Shown: positions 1 through 11,520 of the stretch, one piece after another
Layout of the letters: every line of letters begins with the position of its first letter
How positions within the stretch are numbered: position 1 is the stretch's first letter
Assembly: GCF_047675955.1 (NCBI RefSeq)
Contig: NW_027327635.1
Coordinates: 124,001-188,000 of the forward strand
Direction of reading: 5' to 3'
Length of the DNA stretch: 64,000 nt
Source of the DNA: Chlorocebus sabaeus
Taxonomy: Eukaryota; Chordata; Mammalia; Primates; Cercopithecidae
Position numbers and translations under genes: made by a program
The notes under the pieces: generated by a model
What the model was told of the DNA's origin: nothing
The model's input: the letters and a program-made list of their open reading frames with translations, nothing else
The model's database searches: none

Positions 1-1310
1 CTGTGTGAAGACACCCCTGAGTGTGCGCTCCCTTGAGAGTGAACACGCCTGAGTGTGGCTCCCCTGAGTGTGAACTCCCCTGAGTGAGCGCTCTCCTGAG
101 GGGGCACTCGCTTGAGTGATGACTCCTTTGGGTGGGCCCTCCCCTGTGTGTGCACCCCTCTGGGTTTGCACTCTCCAGAGTGAGGACTTCCCTGAATGTG
201 CACTACCCTGAGTGTGCACTCCCCTGAGGGAGCGCTCCCCTGAGTGCGCACTCCCCTGAGTGTGCACTCCCCTGGGTGAAGACACCCCTGAGTGAGCAGT
301 CCCCTGAGTGTGCACTCCCCTGAGTGTTCCTTCCCCAGGGTGTGCACTCCCCTGAGTGTGCGCTCCCCTGAGTGTGCACTTCCCTGAGTGCACTCCCCTG
401 AGTGTGCACTCGCCTGAGTGAGGACTACTGAGTGTGAACTCGCCTGAGTGAGGACTCCCCTGAGTGTGCACTCCCCTGAGTGCATGCTCACCTGAGTGTG
501 CACTCCCATGAGTGCGCACTCCCCTCAGCGTGCACTCGCCTGAGTGAGGACACCCCTGAGTGTGCACTCCCCTGGGTGTGAATTTGCCTGAGTGAGGACT
601 CCCCTGAGTGTGCACTGCACTGAATGAGCACTGGCCTGAGTGTACACTCCCCTGAGTGCGCTCTCCCCTGAGTGTGCACTTCCCTGAGTGAGCACTCCCC
701 TAAGCGTTCACTCTTCAGGGTGTGCAGTCCGCTGAGTGTGGGCACCCCTGAGTGTGCACTCCCCTGAGTGTGCACTCGCCTGGGTGTAGACACCCCTGAG
801 TGTGCACTCCCGTGAGTGTGCACTCCCCTGAGTGTTCACTCTTCAAGATGTGCACTCCCCTGAGTGTTCACTCTTCAGGATGTGCAGTCCCCTGAGTGTG
901 CGCTCCCCTGAGTGCGCACTCCCCTGAGTGTGCGCTCCCCTGAGTGCGCACTCCCCTGAGTGTGCACTCGCCTGGGTGAAGGCACCCATGAGTGTGCACT
1001 TTCCTGTGTGTGCACTCCCCTGAGTGTTCCCTCCCCAGGGTGTGCAGTACCTGAGTGTGCGCTCCCCTGAGTGTGCACTCCGCTGAGTGAGCGCTCCCCT
1101 GAGTGCACACTCCCCTTAGTGTGGACTCGCCTGGGTGAAGAGACCCCTGAATGTGCACTCAACTGAGTGTGCACTCCCCTGAGTGTTTGCTCCCCAGGGT
1201 GTGCACTTCCCTGAGTGAGCGCTCCCCTGAGTGTGCCCTCCTCTGAGTTTGCACTCTCCTGAGTGAGGTCTCCCCTGAGTGTGCGCTCCCCTGACTGTGC
1301 ACTCCCCTGA

Positions 1311-1724
1311 GTGTGCACTCCCCTGAGTGAGGACTCCACTGAGTGCATACTAACCTGTGTGTGCACTCCCATGAGTGAGCGCTCTCCTGAGTGTGCACTC
1401 ACCTGTGTGAGGACTCCCCTGAGTGTGCACTCCCCTGAGTGTGCGTTCACTTTACTGAAAACTCCCCTGAGTGAGCGCTCCCCTGAGTGTGCACTCCCCT
1501 GAGTGTGTGCTCCACTGAGTGTGCACTTCCCTGAGTGAGCCCTCCCCTGAGTGTGCACTCCCCTGAGTGTGCACTCACCTGAGTGTGGACTACTGAGTGT
1601 GAACTCGCCTGAGTGAGGATTCCCCTGAGTGTGCACACCCCTGAGTGCGCACTCCCCTGAGTGTGCACTTCCCTGAGTGAGCGCTCCCCTGAGTGTGCAC
1701 TCCCCTGAGTGTGCACTCCCCTGA
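1311..1724 (+). repeat. Satellite A 414-bp higher-order repeat, copy 1
   Basis: A block of about 26 satellite A units that recurs with a 414-bp shift at 1725 and 2139. Diagnostic variants shared by the copies include CCACTGAGTGCATACTAA, the outlier element CACTTTACTGAAAACTCC at 1448 and GGACTACTGAGTGTGAACTC. The length is 2 bp short of 26 x 16, so the copies share small deletions in addition to point variants, which supports duplication of the whole block. Confidence 0.88.
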
Positions 1725-2138
1725 GTGTGCACTCCCCTGAGTGATGACTCCACTGAGTGCATACTAAACTGTGTGTGCACTCCCATGAGTGAGCGCTCTC
1801 CTGAGTGTGCACTTACCTGTGTGAGGACTCCCCTGAGTGTGCACTCCCCTGAGTGTGCGCTCACTTTACTGAAAACTCCCCTGAGTGAGCGCTCCCCTGA
1901 GTGTGCACTCCCCTGAGTGTGTGCTCCACTGAGTGTGCACTTCCCTGAGTGAGCGCTCCCCTGAGTGTGCACTCCCCTGAGTGTGCACTCACCTGAGTGA
2001 GGACTACTGAGTGTGAACTCGCCTGAGTGAGGATTCCCCTGAGTGTGCACACCCCTGAGTGCGCACTCCCCTGAGTGTGCACTTCCCTGAGTGAGCGCTC
2101 CCCTGAGTGTGCACTCCCCTGAGTGTGCACTCCCCTGA
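1725..2138 (+). repeat. Satellite A 414-bp higher-order repeat, copy 2
   Basis: Same ordered variant series as copy 1, displaced by exactly 414 bp. The CACTTTACTGAAAACTCC element is at 1862. It differs from copy 1 by scattered substitutions, for example ACTAAACTG where copies 1 and 3 have ACTAACCTG. Confidence 0.88.
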
Positions 2139-2390
2139 GTGTGCACTCCCCTGAGTGATGACTCCACTGAGTGCATACTAACCTGTGTGTGCACTCCCAT
2201 GAGTGAGCGCTCTCCTGAGTGTGCACTTACCTGTGTGAGGACTCCCCTGAGTGTGCAGTCCCCTGAGTGTGCGCTCACTTTACTGAAAACTCCCCTGAGT
2301 GAGCGCTCCCCTGAGTGTGCACTCCCCTGAGTGTGTGCTCCACTGAGTGTGCACTCCCCTGAGTGTGCGCTCACTTTACTGGAAACTCCC
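2139..2390 (+). repeat. Satellite A 414-bp higher-order repeat, partial copy 3
   Basis: Third copy of the 414-bp unit, with its outlier element at 2276. After about 2365 it departs from the pattern: an additional outlier element (CACTTTACTGGAAACTCC, 2372) occurs only 96 bp (six units) later, and from there the sequence aligns with block 2 instead. The copy is therefore truncated or recombined. Confidence 0.8.
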
Positions 2391-4385
2391 CTGAGTGAGC
2401 ACTCCCCTGAGTGTGCACTCCCCTGAATGTGCACTCGCCTGAGTGAAGACTACCCTTAGTGTGCAGTCCCCTGAATGAGCACTCCGCTGAGTGTGCACTC
2501 CTCTGAGTTCACACTCTCCTGAATGAGGACTCCCCTGAGTGTGCACTCCCCTGAGTTTGCGCTCCCTTGAGTGTGAACTCACCTGGGTGAAGACGCCCCT
2601 GAGTGTGCACTCCCCTGAGTGTGAACTCGCCTGAGTGAGGCTCCCCTGAGTGTACACTCCCCTGAGTGAGCGGTCTCCTGAGGGGCCACTCGCTTGAGTG
2701 ATGACTCCTTTGCGTGAGCCCTCCCCTGAGTGTGCACTCTTCTGAGTTTGCACTCTAACGAGTGAGGACTTCCCTGAGTGTGGACTCCCCTGAGTGTGCC
2801 CTCCCCTGAGTGAGCACACCCCTGAGTGCGCACTCCCCTGACTGTGTGCTCGCCTGGGTTAAGACACCCCTGAGTGTGCACTCCCCTTATTGTGCACTCC
2901 CCTGAGTGATCCCTCCCCAGGGTGTGCACTCCCCTAAGTGTGTGCTTCCCTGAGCGTGCACTCCCCTGAATGAGCACTCCCCTGAGTGCGCACTCCCCTG
3001 GATGCGGACTCGCCTGTGTGAAGAGACCCTTGAGTGTGCACTCCCCTGAGTGTGCACTCCCCTGAGTGTTCGCTCCCCAGGGTGTTCACTCCCCTGTGTG
3101 AGCGCTCCCCTGAGTGTGCAATCCTCTGAGTTTGCACTCTCCTGAGTGAGGACTCCCCTGAGTGTGCCCTCTCCTCAGTGTGCGCTCCCCTGAGTGTGCA
3201 CTCGCCTGAGTGTGTACTCCCCTGAGTGAGTACCCAACTGAGTGTGCACTATCCTGTGTGTGCACTCCCATGAGTGAGCGCTCTGCTGAGAGCGCACTAG
3301 CCTGTGTGAGGACTCCCCTGAGTGTTCACTCCCCTGAGTGTGAACTCACCTGAGTGAGGACTCCTCTGAGTGTGCACTCCACTGAATGTGCACTCCCCTG
3401 AGTGTAGACTCCCCTAAGTGTGCTCTCCCCTGAGTGTGCACTTCCCTGAGTGTTCACCCTTCAGGGTGTGCACTCCTCTGAGTGTGCGCTCCCCTGAATG
3501 CGCACTCCCCTGAGTGTGCAATCGCCTGGGTGAAGGCACCCCTGAATGTGCCCTCCCCTGAGTGTGCGCTCCCCTGTGTGTGCACTCCCCTGAGTGTGTG
3601 CTCACTTTAGTGGAAACTCCTCCGTGTGAGCGCTCCCCTGAGTGTGCACTCCCCTGAATTTGCACTCGCCTGAATGAAGACTCCGCTAAGTGTGCAGTCC
3701 CCTGAATGAGCACTCTGATGAGTGTGCACTCCTCTGAGTTTGCACTATCCTGAGTGAGGACTCCCCTGAGTGTGCACTCCCCTGAGTGTGTGCTCCCCTG
3801 AGTGAGCGCTCCCCTGAGTGAGCACTACCCTGAGTGAGCGCACCCCTGAGTGAGGACTATCCTGAATATGCACTCGCCTGAGTGAGGACTCTCCTGAGAG
3901 TGCACTCCCCTGAGATCGCACTCTCCTGTGTGAGGACTACCCTGTGTGTGCACTCCTCTGAATTTGCACTCTCCTGAGTGAGGACTCCCCTGAGAGTGTA
4001 CTCTCCTGAGTGTGTGCTCCCCTGAGACTGCGCTCCCCTGAGTGAGCACTTCCCTGAGTGCGAACACCTCTGAGTGTGCACTCCCCTGAGAGAGGACACC
4101 CCTGAGTGTGCACTCCCCTGAGTGGGAACTCGCCTGAGTGAGGACTCCCCTGAGTGTGCACTCCACTGAATGAGCCCTCCCCTGAGTGTGCTCTCCCCTG
4201 AGAGTGCACTCCCCTGAGTGAGCGCTCCCCTGAGTGCGCGCTCCCCTGAGTGTGAACTCGCCTGGGTGAAGACACCCCTGAGTGTGCACTCCCCTGAGTG
4301 TGAACTCGTCTGAGTGAGGACTCCACTGAGTGTGCACTATCCTGAGTGTGCACTCCCCTGAGTGTGTGCTCCCCTGAGTGTGCAC
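2372..4385 (+). repeat. Satellite A segment homologous to block 2
   Basis: From the outlier element at 2372 this segment shares variant order with 16934-18991. Anchors are GCGGTCTCCTGAGG at 2670 and 17231, TAACGAGTGA at 2756 and 17317, and ACTGTGTGCTCGCCTGGGTT at 2841 and 17402, all with a shift of 14561-14562 bp. The shift then becomes 14689 at the GCGGACTCGCCTG anchor (3004 and 17693), a step of 128 bp or eight 16-bp units. It is 14385 at the outlier element (3603 and 17988), a step of 304 bp or 19 units. Most length changes are whole units, as expected for unequal exchange or slippage. Confidence 0.8.
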
Positions 4386-4400
4386 CGCTTGGAGCAAGTC
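4376..4400. other. A-to-B junction 1, class I
   Basis: The last A unit ends GTGCAC and B starts CGCTTGGAGCAAGTCCGG. The next ~200 bp match those after 18991 and 23717 in variant order (GTCAACAATGG, GTCTGCTC, GAGTCCAG, TTTGTGCCGG). This shows a single ancestral junction. Confidence 0.88.
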
Positions 4401-4466
4401 CGGCCCGGTTTTATTCCAGTTTGAGTCGGTCAACAATGGTTTGAGCCGGTCTGCTCTGATTTGAGT

Positions 4467-4480
4467 CCAGTTTGAGCCGG
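4467..4480 (+). promoter_or_regulatory. CP2-family bipartite motif in satellite B, example
   Basis: CCAGTTTGAGCCGG fits the TFCP2L1-type motif CCRG-N6-CCRG and the LSF/TFCP2 consensus CNRG-N6-CNRG. The same pattern recurs at nearly every 10-bp step of satellite B (another example is 5191-5204). Occurrence is seen; binding is inferred from motif only. Confidence 0.55.
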
Positions 4481-6776
4481 TCAAAACGAGTTTGTGCCGG
4501 TCTGGTCCGATTTGAGCCGTTCAAAACGGGTTTGAGCTGGTCTAAGAACCGGTCTGGTCCGGTTTGAGCTGGTCAAATCCTGTTTGAGCCGGTCTGGTCC
4601 GTTTTGTGACGGTCAAAACCGGTTTGATCCGGTTTAAGCCGGTCTGGTCCGGTTTGATCCAGTTGAGCTGGTCTGGTCTGGTGTGAGACGGTCAAATCCT
4701 GTTTGAGCCAGTCTGTTCCTGTTTGAGTCCGATTTGAGCCGTTTAAAACCGGTTTGACTAGGTCTGGTCCTGTTTGAGTCCGCTTTGTGCCAGTCAAAAT
4801 CGGTTTGAGGCTGTCTGGACCGGTTTCAGCTGGTCAAAAGCGGTTTGCGACCGGTTTGAGCCGGTCTGGTCCGGTTTGATCCGGTTGAGCCGGTATGTTT
4901 TGGTTTGAGATGGTGAAAACCGGTTTGAGCCGGTCGGGGCCAGATTGAGTCCAGTTTGAGCCAGTCAAATCCGGTTTGAGCCGGTCTGGTCCGGTTTGAT
5001 CCGGTTTCAGCGGTTCTGGTCCTGTTGGATCCGGTTTGAGCCTGTCTGGTCCGCTTTGGTCTGGTTGAGCCAGTCTGGTCTGGTTTGAGCCAGTCCAAAC
5101 CGGTTTGAGCCGTTCTCATCCGGTATCAGCTGGTGTGGTCGGGTTTGAGCCGGTCAAAATGGGTTTGAGCCGGTCTGGTCCGGTTTGAGTCCGGTTTGAG
5201 CCAGTCAAATCCGGTTTGAGATGGTCTGGTCCAGTTTGAGTCCGATTTGTGACGGACAACACCAGTTTGAGACGGTCTGATCCGGTTTGAGTGTGGTTTG
5301 AGCCGGTCATAACCGGTTAGAGCTGGTCTACTCCGCATTGAGCCGGTCAAAACCGGTTTGAGACAGTCTGGTCCGGTTTGAGCGGATCAAAACCGGTTTG
5401 AGACAGTCTAAGAGCCGGTCTGGTCCGGTTTAAACCGCTATAAGCCAGTCTGGTCCCGTTTGATCCGGTTCAGCCTGTCTGGTTCGGTTTGAGCCGGTCA
5501 AAAGTGTTCCAAGCCAGTCTGGACCGGTTTTAGTTGGTCTGGTCGTGGTTGACCCGGTCAAAACCGGTTTCAGCCGGTCTCATCCGGTTTCAGCTGGTCT
5601 GGTCGGGTTTGAGCCGGTGAAAACCGGTTTGAGCCGGTCTGGTCCTGATTGAATCTGGTTTGAGCCGGTCAAAATCGGTTTGTGCTGCTCTGGTCTGATT
5701 TGAGCCGGTCAAAACCGGTTTGAGCCGTTGTATTCCTGTTTGAGTCCGGTTTGAACGGTTCTGGTCCAGTTTTAGCCGTTCTGGTAGGGTTTGAGCCGGT
5801 CAAAACGGGTTTGAGACGGTCTGGTCCGGTTTGAGTCCGGTATGAGCCGGTCAAAACCCGTTTGAGCCGGTGTGGTCCTGTTTGAGTCCGGTTTGAGCTG
5901 GTCAAATTCGGTTTGTGCTGCTCTGGTCCGATTTGAGCCGTTCAAAACCGGTCTGAGCCCTTCTGGTCCGGTTTAAGTGCGGTTTGAGCCGGACAACACC
6001 AGCTTGAGACGGTCTGGTCCGGTTTGAGTGCGGTTCTAGCTGGTCATAAACGGTTAGAGCCGGTGTAGTCCGCTTTGAGCCGGTCAAAACCGGTTTGAGC
6101 CGGTCTGGTCCAGTTTTTGTCGGTCTGGACGGGTTTGAGTCAGTCAAAACCGGTTTGAGCCGGTGTGGTCCTGTTTGAGTCTGGTTTGAGCTGGTCAAAT
6201 TCGGTTTGTGCTGCTCTCCTCCGATTTGAGCCAGTGAAAACCGGTTTGAGCCGGTCTGGTCCGGTTTGATCTGGTTTAAGGCGGTCTGGTCCGGTTTGAT
6301 TCGGTTGAGGCGGTATGGTCTGGTTTGAGCCGTTCCAAACCGGTTTGAGCCTGTCTGGTCCGGTTTGAGTCCGGTTTGAGCCGGTTTCGTCCTTGTCCTG
6401 TTTGAGCCAATCAAAACCGATTTGAGCCGGTGTAGTCCGGTTTGAGTCCGGTTTGAGCTGGTCTGGTACGTTTTGCGTCCGGTTTGAGGCGGTCAAAACA
6501 GGTTTGAGGTGGTGTGGTCCGGTTTGTTCCGGTCAAAACCAGTTTGAGTTCGTTTGGATCCGGTCAAAACCTGGTTGAACCGGTCTAGTGCGATTTGAGC
6601 CGCTAAAAACCGGTTTGAGCCAGTCTAATACGGTCAAAACAGGTTTGAGCCGGTCTGGTCCGGTTTGATCGGGTTTGAACCGGTCTGGTCCGGTTTGTGA
6701 TGGTCAAAACCGGCTTGATCCGGTTTAAGCCGTTCTGGTCCGGTTTGATACGGTTGAGCCGGTCTGGTCAGGTTTG

Positions 6777-7580
6777 AGACGGTCAAACCCTGTTTGAGCC
6801 GGTCTGTTCCTGTTTGAGTCCGACTTGAGTCGTTTCAAACCGGTTTGACTTGGTCTGGTCCTGTTTGAGCCCGTTTTGAGCCAGTCAAAACCGATTTGAG
6901 GCTGTCTGGACTGGTTTCAGCTGGTCAAAAGTGATTTGTGACCAATTTGAGCCGGTCTGGTCTGGTTTGATCCGGTTTCAGTGGTTCTGGTTCGGTTTGA
7001 TCCGGTTTGAGACGGTCTGGTCTGCTTGGATCTGGTTGAGCCAGTCTGGTCTTTTTTGAGCTGGTCCAAACCGGTTTGAGCCGGTCTCGTCCGGTTTCAG
7101 CTGGTCTGGTCGGGTTTCAGCCAGTCAAAACGGGTTTTAGCCATTCTGGTCTGGTTTGAGTTCGGTTTGACCAAGACAACAGCAATTTGAGACGATCTGG
7201 TCCAGTTTGAGGGCAACTTTAGCTGGTCATAACCGGTTAGGGCCAGTCTAGTGCGCTTTGAGCCGGTCAAAAGCGGTTTGAGCCGGTCTGGTCCGGTTTT
7301 ACCCGGTCTGGAAGGGTTTGAGTCGGTCAAAACCGGTTTGAGGCGGTCTCATCCAGTTTTAGCCGGTCTGGTCGGGTTTGAGCCGATCAAAACCGGTTTG
7401 AGCCGGTGTGGTCCTGTTAGAGTCTGGTTTGAGCTGGTGAATTTCGGTTTGTGCTGCTCTCGTCCGATTTGAGCCGGTCAAAACCGGTTTTAGCCGGACT
7501 GGTCCGGTTTGATCTGGTTTAAGCCGGTCTGGTCCGGTTTGAGCCATTCTGGTCCGGTTGAGCCGGTCTGGTCTGGTTTG
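6777..7580 (+). repeat. Satellite B ~800-bp higher-order repeat, copy 1
   Basis: Begins AGACGGTCAAACCCTG (6777), which recurs at 7581, a shift of 804 bp. Further in, GACAACAGCAATTTGAG occurs at 7185 and 7979, a shift of 794 bp, so one 10-bp word was lost or gained between the copies. The two copies share the same order of variant decamers. Confidence 0.8.
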
Positions 7581-8340
7581 AGACGGTCAAACCCTGTTTG
7601 AGCCGGTCTGTTCCTGTTTGAGTCCGATTTGAGCCGTTTAAAACCGGTTTGACTCGGTCTGGTCCTGTTTGAGTCCGTTTTGAGCCAGTCAAAACCGGTT
7701 TGAAGCTGTCTGGACCGGTTTCAGCTGGTCAAATGCGATTTGCGAGCAATTTGAGCCGGTCTGGTCCGGTTTGATCTGGTTTCAGTGGTTCTGGTTCGGT
7801 TTGATCTGGTTTGAGCCGGTCTGGTCTGCTTGGATCTGGTTGAGCCAGTCTGGTCTGGTTTGAGCTGGTCCAAACTGGTTTGAGCCGGTCTCGTCCGGTT
7901 TCAGCTGGTCTGGTCGGGTTTCAGCCAGTCAAAACGGGTTTGAGCCTTTCTGGTCTTGTTTGAGTCCGGTTTGACCCAGACAACAGCAATTTGAGACGAT
8001 CTGGTCCAGTTTGAGGGCAACTTGAGCTGGTCATAACCGGTTAGAGCTGGTCTAGTCCGCTTTGAGCCGGTCAAAAGCGGTTTGAGCCGGTCTGGTCCAG
8101 TTTTAGCCGGTCTGGACGGGTTTGAGTCAGTCAAAACCGGTTTGAGGCGGTCTTGTCCAGTTTTAGCCGGTCTGGTCGGCTTTGAGCCGATCAAAACCGG
8201 TTTGAGCCGGTGTGGTCCTGTTAGAATCTGGTTTGAGCTGGTCAATTTCGGTTTGTGCTGCTCTCGTCTGATTTGCGCCGGTCAAAACCAGTTTTAGCCA
8301 GACTGGTCCGGTTTGATCTGGTTTAAGCCGGTCTGGTCCG
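7581..8340 (+). repeat. Satellite B ~800-bp higher-order repeat, copy 2
   Basis: Second copy of the unit that starts at 6777, shifted by 804 bp and then 794 bp. The GTGCTGCTC marker follows in both copies (7451 and 8255). The right end is approximate because the words are so similar. Confidence 0.78.
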
Positions 8341-10140
8341 GTTTGAGCCAGTCTGGTCCGGTTTGATCCAGTTGAGCCGGTATGGTCTGGTTTGAGCTGG
8401 TTAAAACCGGTTTGAGCCGGTCGGGTCCGGATTGGGGCCAGTTTGAGCCAGTCAAAACCAGTTTGAGCCGGTCTGGTTCGGTTTTATCCGGTTTGAGTGG
8501 TTCTGGTCCTGTTTGATCCGGTTTGAGCCTGTCTAGTCGGCTTTGAACTGGTTGAGCCAGTCTGGTCTGGTTTGAGCCGGTCCAAACCGGTTTGAGCCGG
8601 TCTCGTCCGATTTCAGCCGGTCTGGTAGGGTTTGAGCTGGTCAAAACGGGTTTGAGACGGTCTGGTCCGCTTTCAGTCCGGTTTGAGCCGCTCAAAACCG
8701 GTTTGAGCCGGTCTGGTCCGGTTTGAGTCCGGTTTGAGCCGGACAACACCAGCTTGAGACGATCTGGTCCGGTTTGAGTGCAGTTTGATCTGGTCAAAAT
8801 CAGTTACAGCCAGTCTAGTCCGCTTTGAGCCGGTCAAATCCGGTTTGAGCCAGTCTGGTCCGGTTTTAGCCAGTCTGGACGTGTTTGAGTCAGTCAAAAC
8901 CGGTTTGAGGCGGTCTCGTCCAGTTTCAGCCGGTCTAGTCGGGTTTCAGCTGGTCAAAACCGGTTTAAGCCGGTGTGGTCCTGTTTGAGTCTGGTTTTAG
9001 CTGGGCAAAGTCGGTTTGTGCAGCTCTCGCCCGATTTGAGCCGGTCAAAACCGGTTTGAGCCTGTCTGGTCCGGTTTGATCCGGTTTAAGCCGGTCTGGT
9101 CCGGTTTGATTCGTTTCAGCCGGTATGGTCTGGTTTGAGCCGTTAAAAACCGGTTTGAGCCTGTCTGGTCCGGTTTGAGTCCGGTTTGAGCTGGTCAACA
9201 CCGGTTTGAGCCGGTCTGGTTCAGTTTGAGTCAGGTTTGAGCCGGTCAAATTCGGTTTGTGCTGCTCTGGTCCGATTTGAGCCGGTCAAAACCAGTTTGA
9301 GCCGGTCTATTCCCGTTTGAGTCCTGTATGAACGGGTCTGGTCCGGTTTTAGCCGTTCTGGTAGGGTTAGAGCCGGTCAAAACCGATTTGAGCCTGTCTG
9401 GTCTGGTTTCAGACGGTCTGGTCGGGTTTGAGCCGGTCAAAGCCGGTTTGTTCCGGTCTGGTCCGATTTGACCCGGTTAAAACCGGTTTGAGGTGGTCTC
9501 GTCCCATTTCATCGGGTCAGGTCGGGTTTGAGCCGGTGTGGCCCGGTTTGATTCGGATTCAGCGTTTCTGGTCCAGTTTGATCCGGTTTGAGCCGGTCTG
9601 GTCCGCTTTGATCTAGTTGAGCCAGTCTCGTCTGGTTTGAGTCGGTCCAAACCGGTTTGAGCCGGTCTCATCCGGATTCACCCGGTCTGGTCGGGTTTGA
9701 GCCAGTGAAAACGGGTTGGAGACGGTCTGTTCCAGTTAGAGTCTGGTTTGAGACTGTCTGGTCCGGTTTGAGCCAGTCAAAACCGGTTTGAGCCGTTCTG
9801 GTCCGTTTTGAGCTTATCAAAACCGGTTTGAGATGGTCTAAGAGCCGGTCTGGTCCAGTTTGATCCGGTATAAGCCGGTCTGGTCCGGTTTGATCCGGTT
9901 GAGCCAGTCTGGTTCGGTTTGAGCTGGTCAAAAGTGGTCTGAGGCAGTCTGGTACGGTTTTAGTTGGTCTGGTCGGTGTTGTCCCGTTCAAAACCGGTTT
10001 CAGCCGGTCTCGTCCGGTTTCAGCCGGTCTGGTCGGGTTTGAGCCGGTGAAAACCGGTTTGAGCCGGTCTGGTCCTGATTGAATGTGGTTTGAGCCGGTC
10101 AAAATCGGTTTGTGCTGCTCGGGTCCGATTTGAGCCGGTC

Positions 10141-10151
10141 AAAACCGGTTT
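10141..10151 (+). promoter_or_regulatory. Grainyhead-type palindrome in satellite B, example
   Basis: AAAACCGGTTT contains the Grainyhead core AACCGGTT and the 10-bp palindrome AAACCGGTTT. It forms wherever a CCGGTCAAAA word is followed by CCGGTTTGAG (another example is 13646-13656). Function is not shown. Confidence 0.55.
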
Positions 10152-10616
10152 GAGCCGTTCTATTCCTGTTTGAGTCCGATTTGAACGGGTCTGGTCCGGT
10201 TTTAGCCGGTCAAAACAGGTTTGAGACGGTCTGGTCCGGTTTGAGTCCGGTATGAGCTGGCCAAAACCCGTTTGAGCCGGTGTGGTCCTGTTTGTGTCTG
10301 GTTTGAGCTGGTCAAATTCGGTTTGTGCTGCTCTGGTCCGATTTGAGCCGGTCAAAACCGGTCTGAGCCCTTCTGGTCCGGTTTGAGTGTGGTTTGAGCC
10401 AGACAACACCAGTTTGAGACGGTCTGGTCCGGTTTGAGCCGGTCAGGTCCGGTTTGATCCGGTTGAGCCGGTATGGTTTGCTTTGAGACGGTTAAAACCG
10501 GTTTGAGTGGGTCAGGTCCGGATTGAGTCCAGTTTGAGCCAGTCAAAACCGGTTTGAGCCGCTTTAAGCCAGTCTGGTCCGGTTTGATCCGGTTGAACTG
10601 GTCTGGTCTGGTTTGA

Positions 10617-11520
10617 AACGGTCAAACCCTGTTTGAGCCGGTCTGTTCATGTTTGAGTCCGATTTGGGCCGTTTAAAACCGGTTTGACTCGGTCTGGTCC
10701 TGTTTGAGTCCGTTTTGAGCCAGTCAAAACCGGTTTGAGGTTGTCTGGACCGGTTTCAGCTGGTCAAAAGCGATTTACGACCAATTTGAGCCAGTCTGGT
10801 CCGGTTTGATCCGGTTTCAGTGGTTCTGGTTCGGTTTGATCCGGTTTGAGCCGGTCTTGTCTGCTTGAATCTGGTTGAGCCAGTCTGGTCTGGTTTGAGC
10901 TGGTCCAAACCGGTTTGAGCCGGTCTCGTCCGGTTTCAGCTGGTCTGGTCGGGTTTCAGCCAGTCAAAACGGGTTTGATCTGGTCTGGTCTGGTTTGAGT
11001 CCAGTTTGACCCGGACAACAGCAATTTGAGACGATCTGGTCCAGTTTGAGGGCAGCTTGAGCCGGTCATAACCGGTTAGAGCCGGTCTAGCCCGCTTTGA
11101 GCCGGTCAAAAGCGGTTTGAGCCGGTCTGGTACGGTTTTAGCCGGTCTGGACGGGTTTGAGCCGGTTAAAACTGGTTTGAGCCGGTCTGGTCTGGTTTGA
11201 TCCGCTTTCAGCGATTCTGGTCCTGTTTGATCCGGTTTGAGCCGGTCTGGTCCGCTTTGATCTGGTTGAGCCTGTCTGGTCTTGTTTGAGTCGGTCCCAA
11301 CTGGCTTGAGCCGGTCTCGTCCTGTTTCAGCCTGTCTGGTCGGGTTGGAGCTAGTCAAAACGGGTATGAGACGGTCTGTTCCGGTTTGAGTCTGGTTTGA
11401 GCTGGTCAAAACCGGTTTGAGCCGGTCTGGCCCGGTTTGAGTCCGGTTTGAGCCGGACAACACCAGTATGAGACAGTCTGGTCCAGTTTGACTGCGGTTC
11501 GAGCCGGTCATAACCGGTTA
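10617..11520 (+). repeat. Satellite B ~800-bp higher-order repeat, distant copy 3
   Basis: A further copy of the same variant series: ACGGTCAAACCCTG at about 10618 and GACAACAGCAATTTGAG at 11014, the latter 3035 bp after the copy at 7979. A weaker partial relative starts near 4687. The separation from copies 1 and 2 shows that the unit was not only tandemly duplicated. Confidence 0.72.

Larger units (their letters stand above)
1..4385 (+). repeat. Satellite A block 1 (16-bp unit)
   Basis: Tandem array of a 16-bp unit with consensus GAGTGTGCACTCCCCT, seen almost without interruption. Common variants are GTGCGC for GTGCAC, GTGAGGAC or GTGAGCGC for GTGTGCAC, and CTCGCCT or CTCACCT for CTCCCCT. 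Each unit holds a dyad, GAGTG-TG-CACTC. The block runs off the left edge of the window, so its true start is unknown. It contains a 414-bp higher-order repeat (about 1311-2390), and its right half is homologous to block 2 (16934 onward). I see no gene, promoter or transposon in it. The plus strand is closed in every frame by TGA in the unit. The minus strand is open in all three frames because the consensus lacks stop codons, so the long frames here are a repeat property. I do not recognise a named family. Confidence 0.95.

Noticed and set aside
875..2434. 519-codon open frame on the minus strand in satellite A
   Set aside because: The 16-bp consensus has no stop on the minus strand, so long frames are expected in all three frames at once. 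Translation gives a 16-residue cycle with no domain, and the frame lies fully within the tandem array.
1..4385. CRISPR-like array (regular short repeats)
   Set aside because: Repeats are contiguous without unique spacers, and the context is primate satellite DNA.
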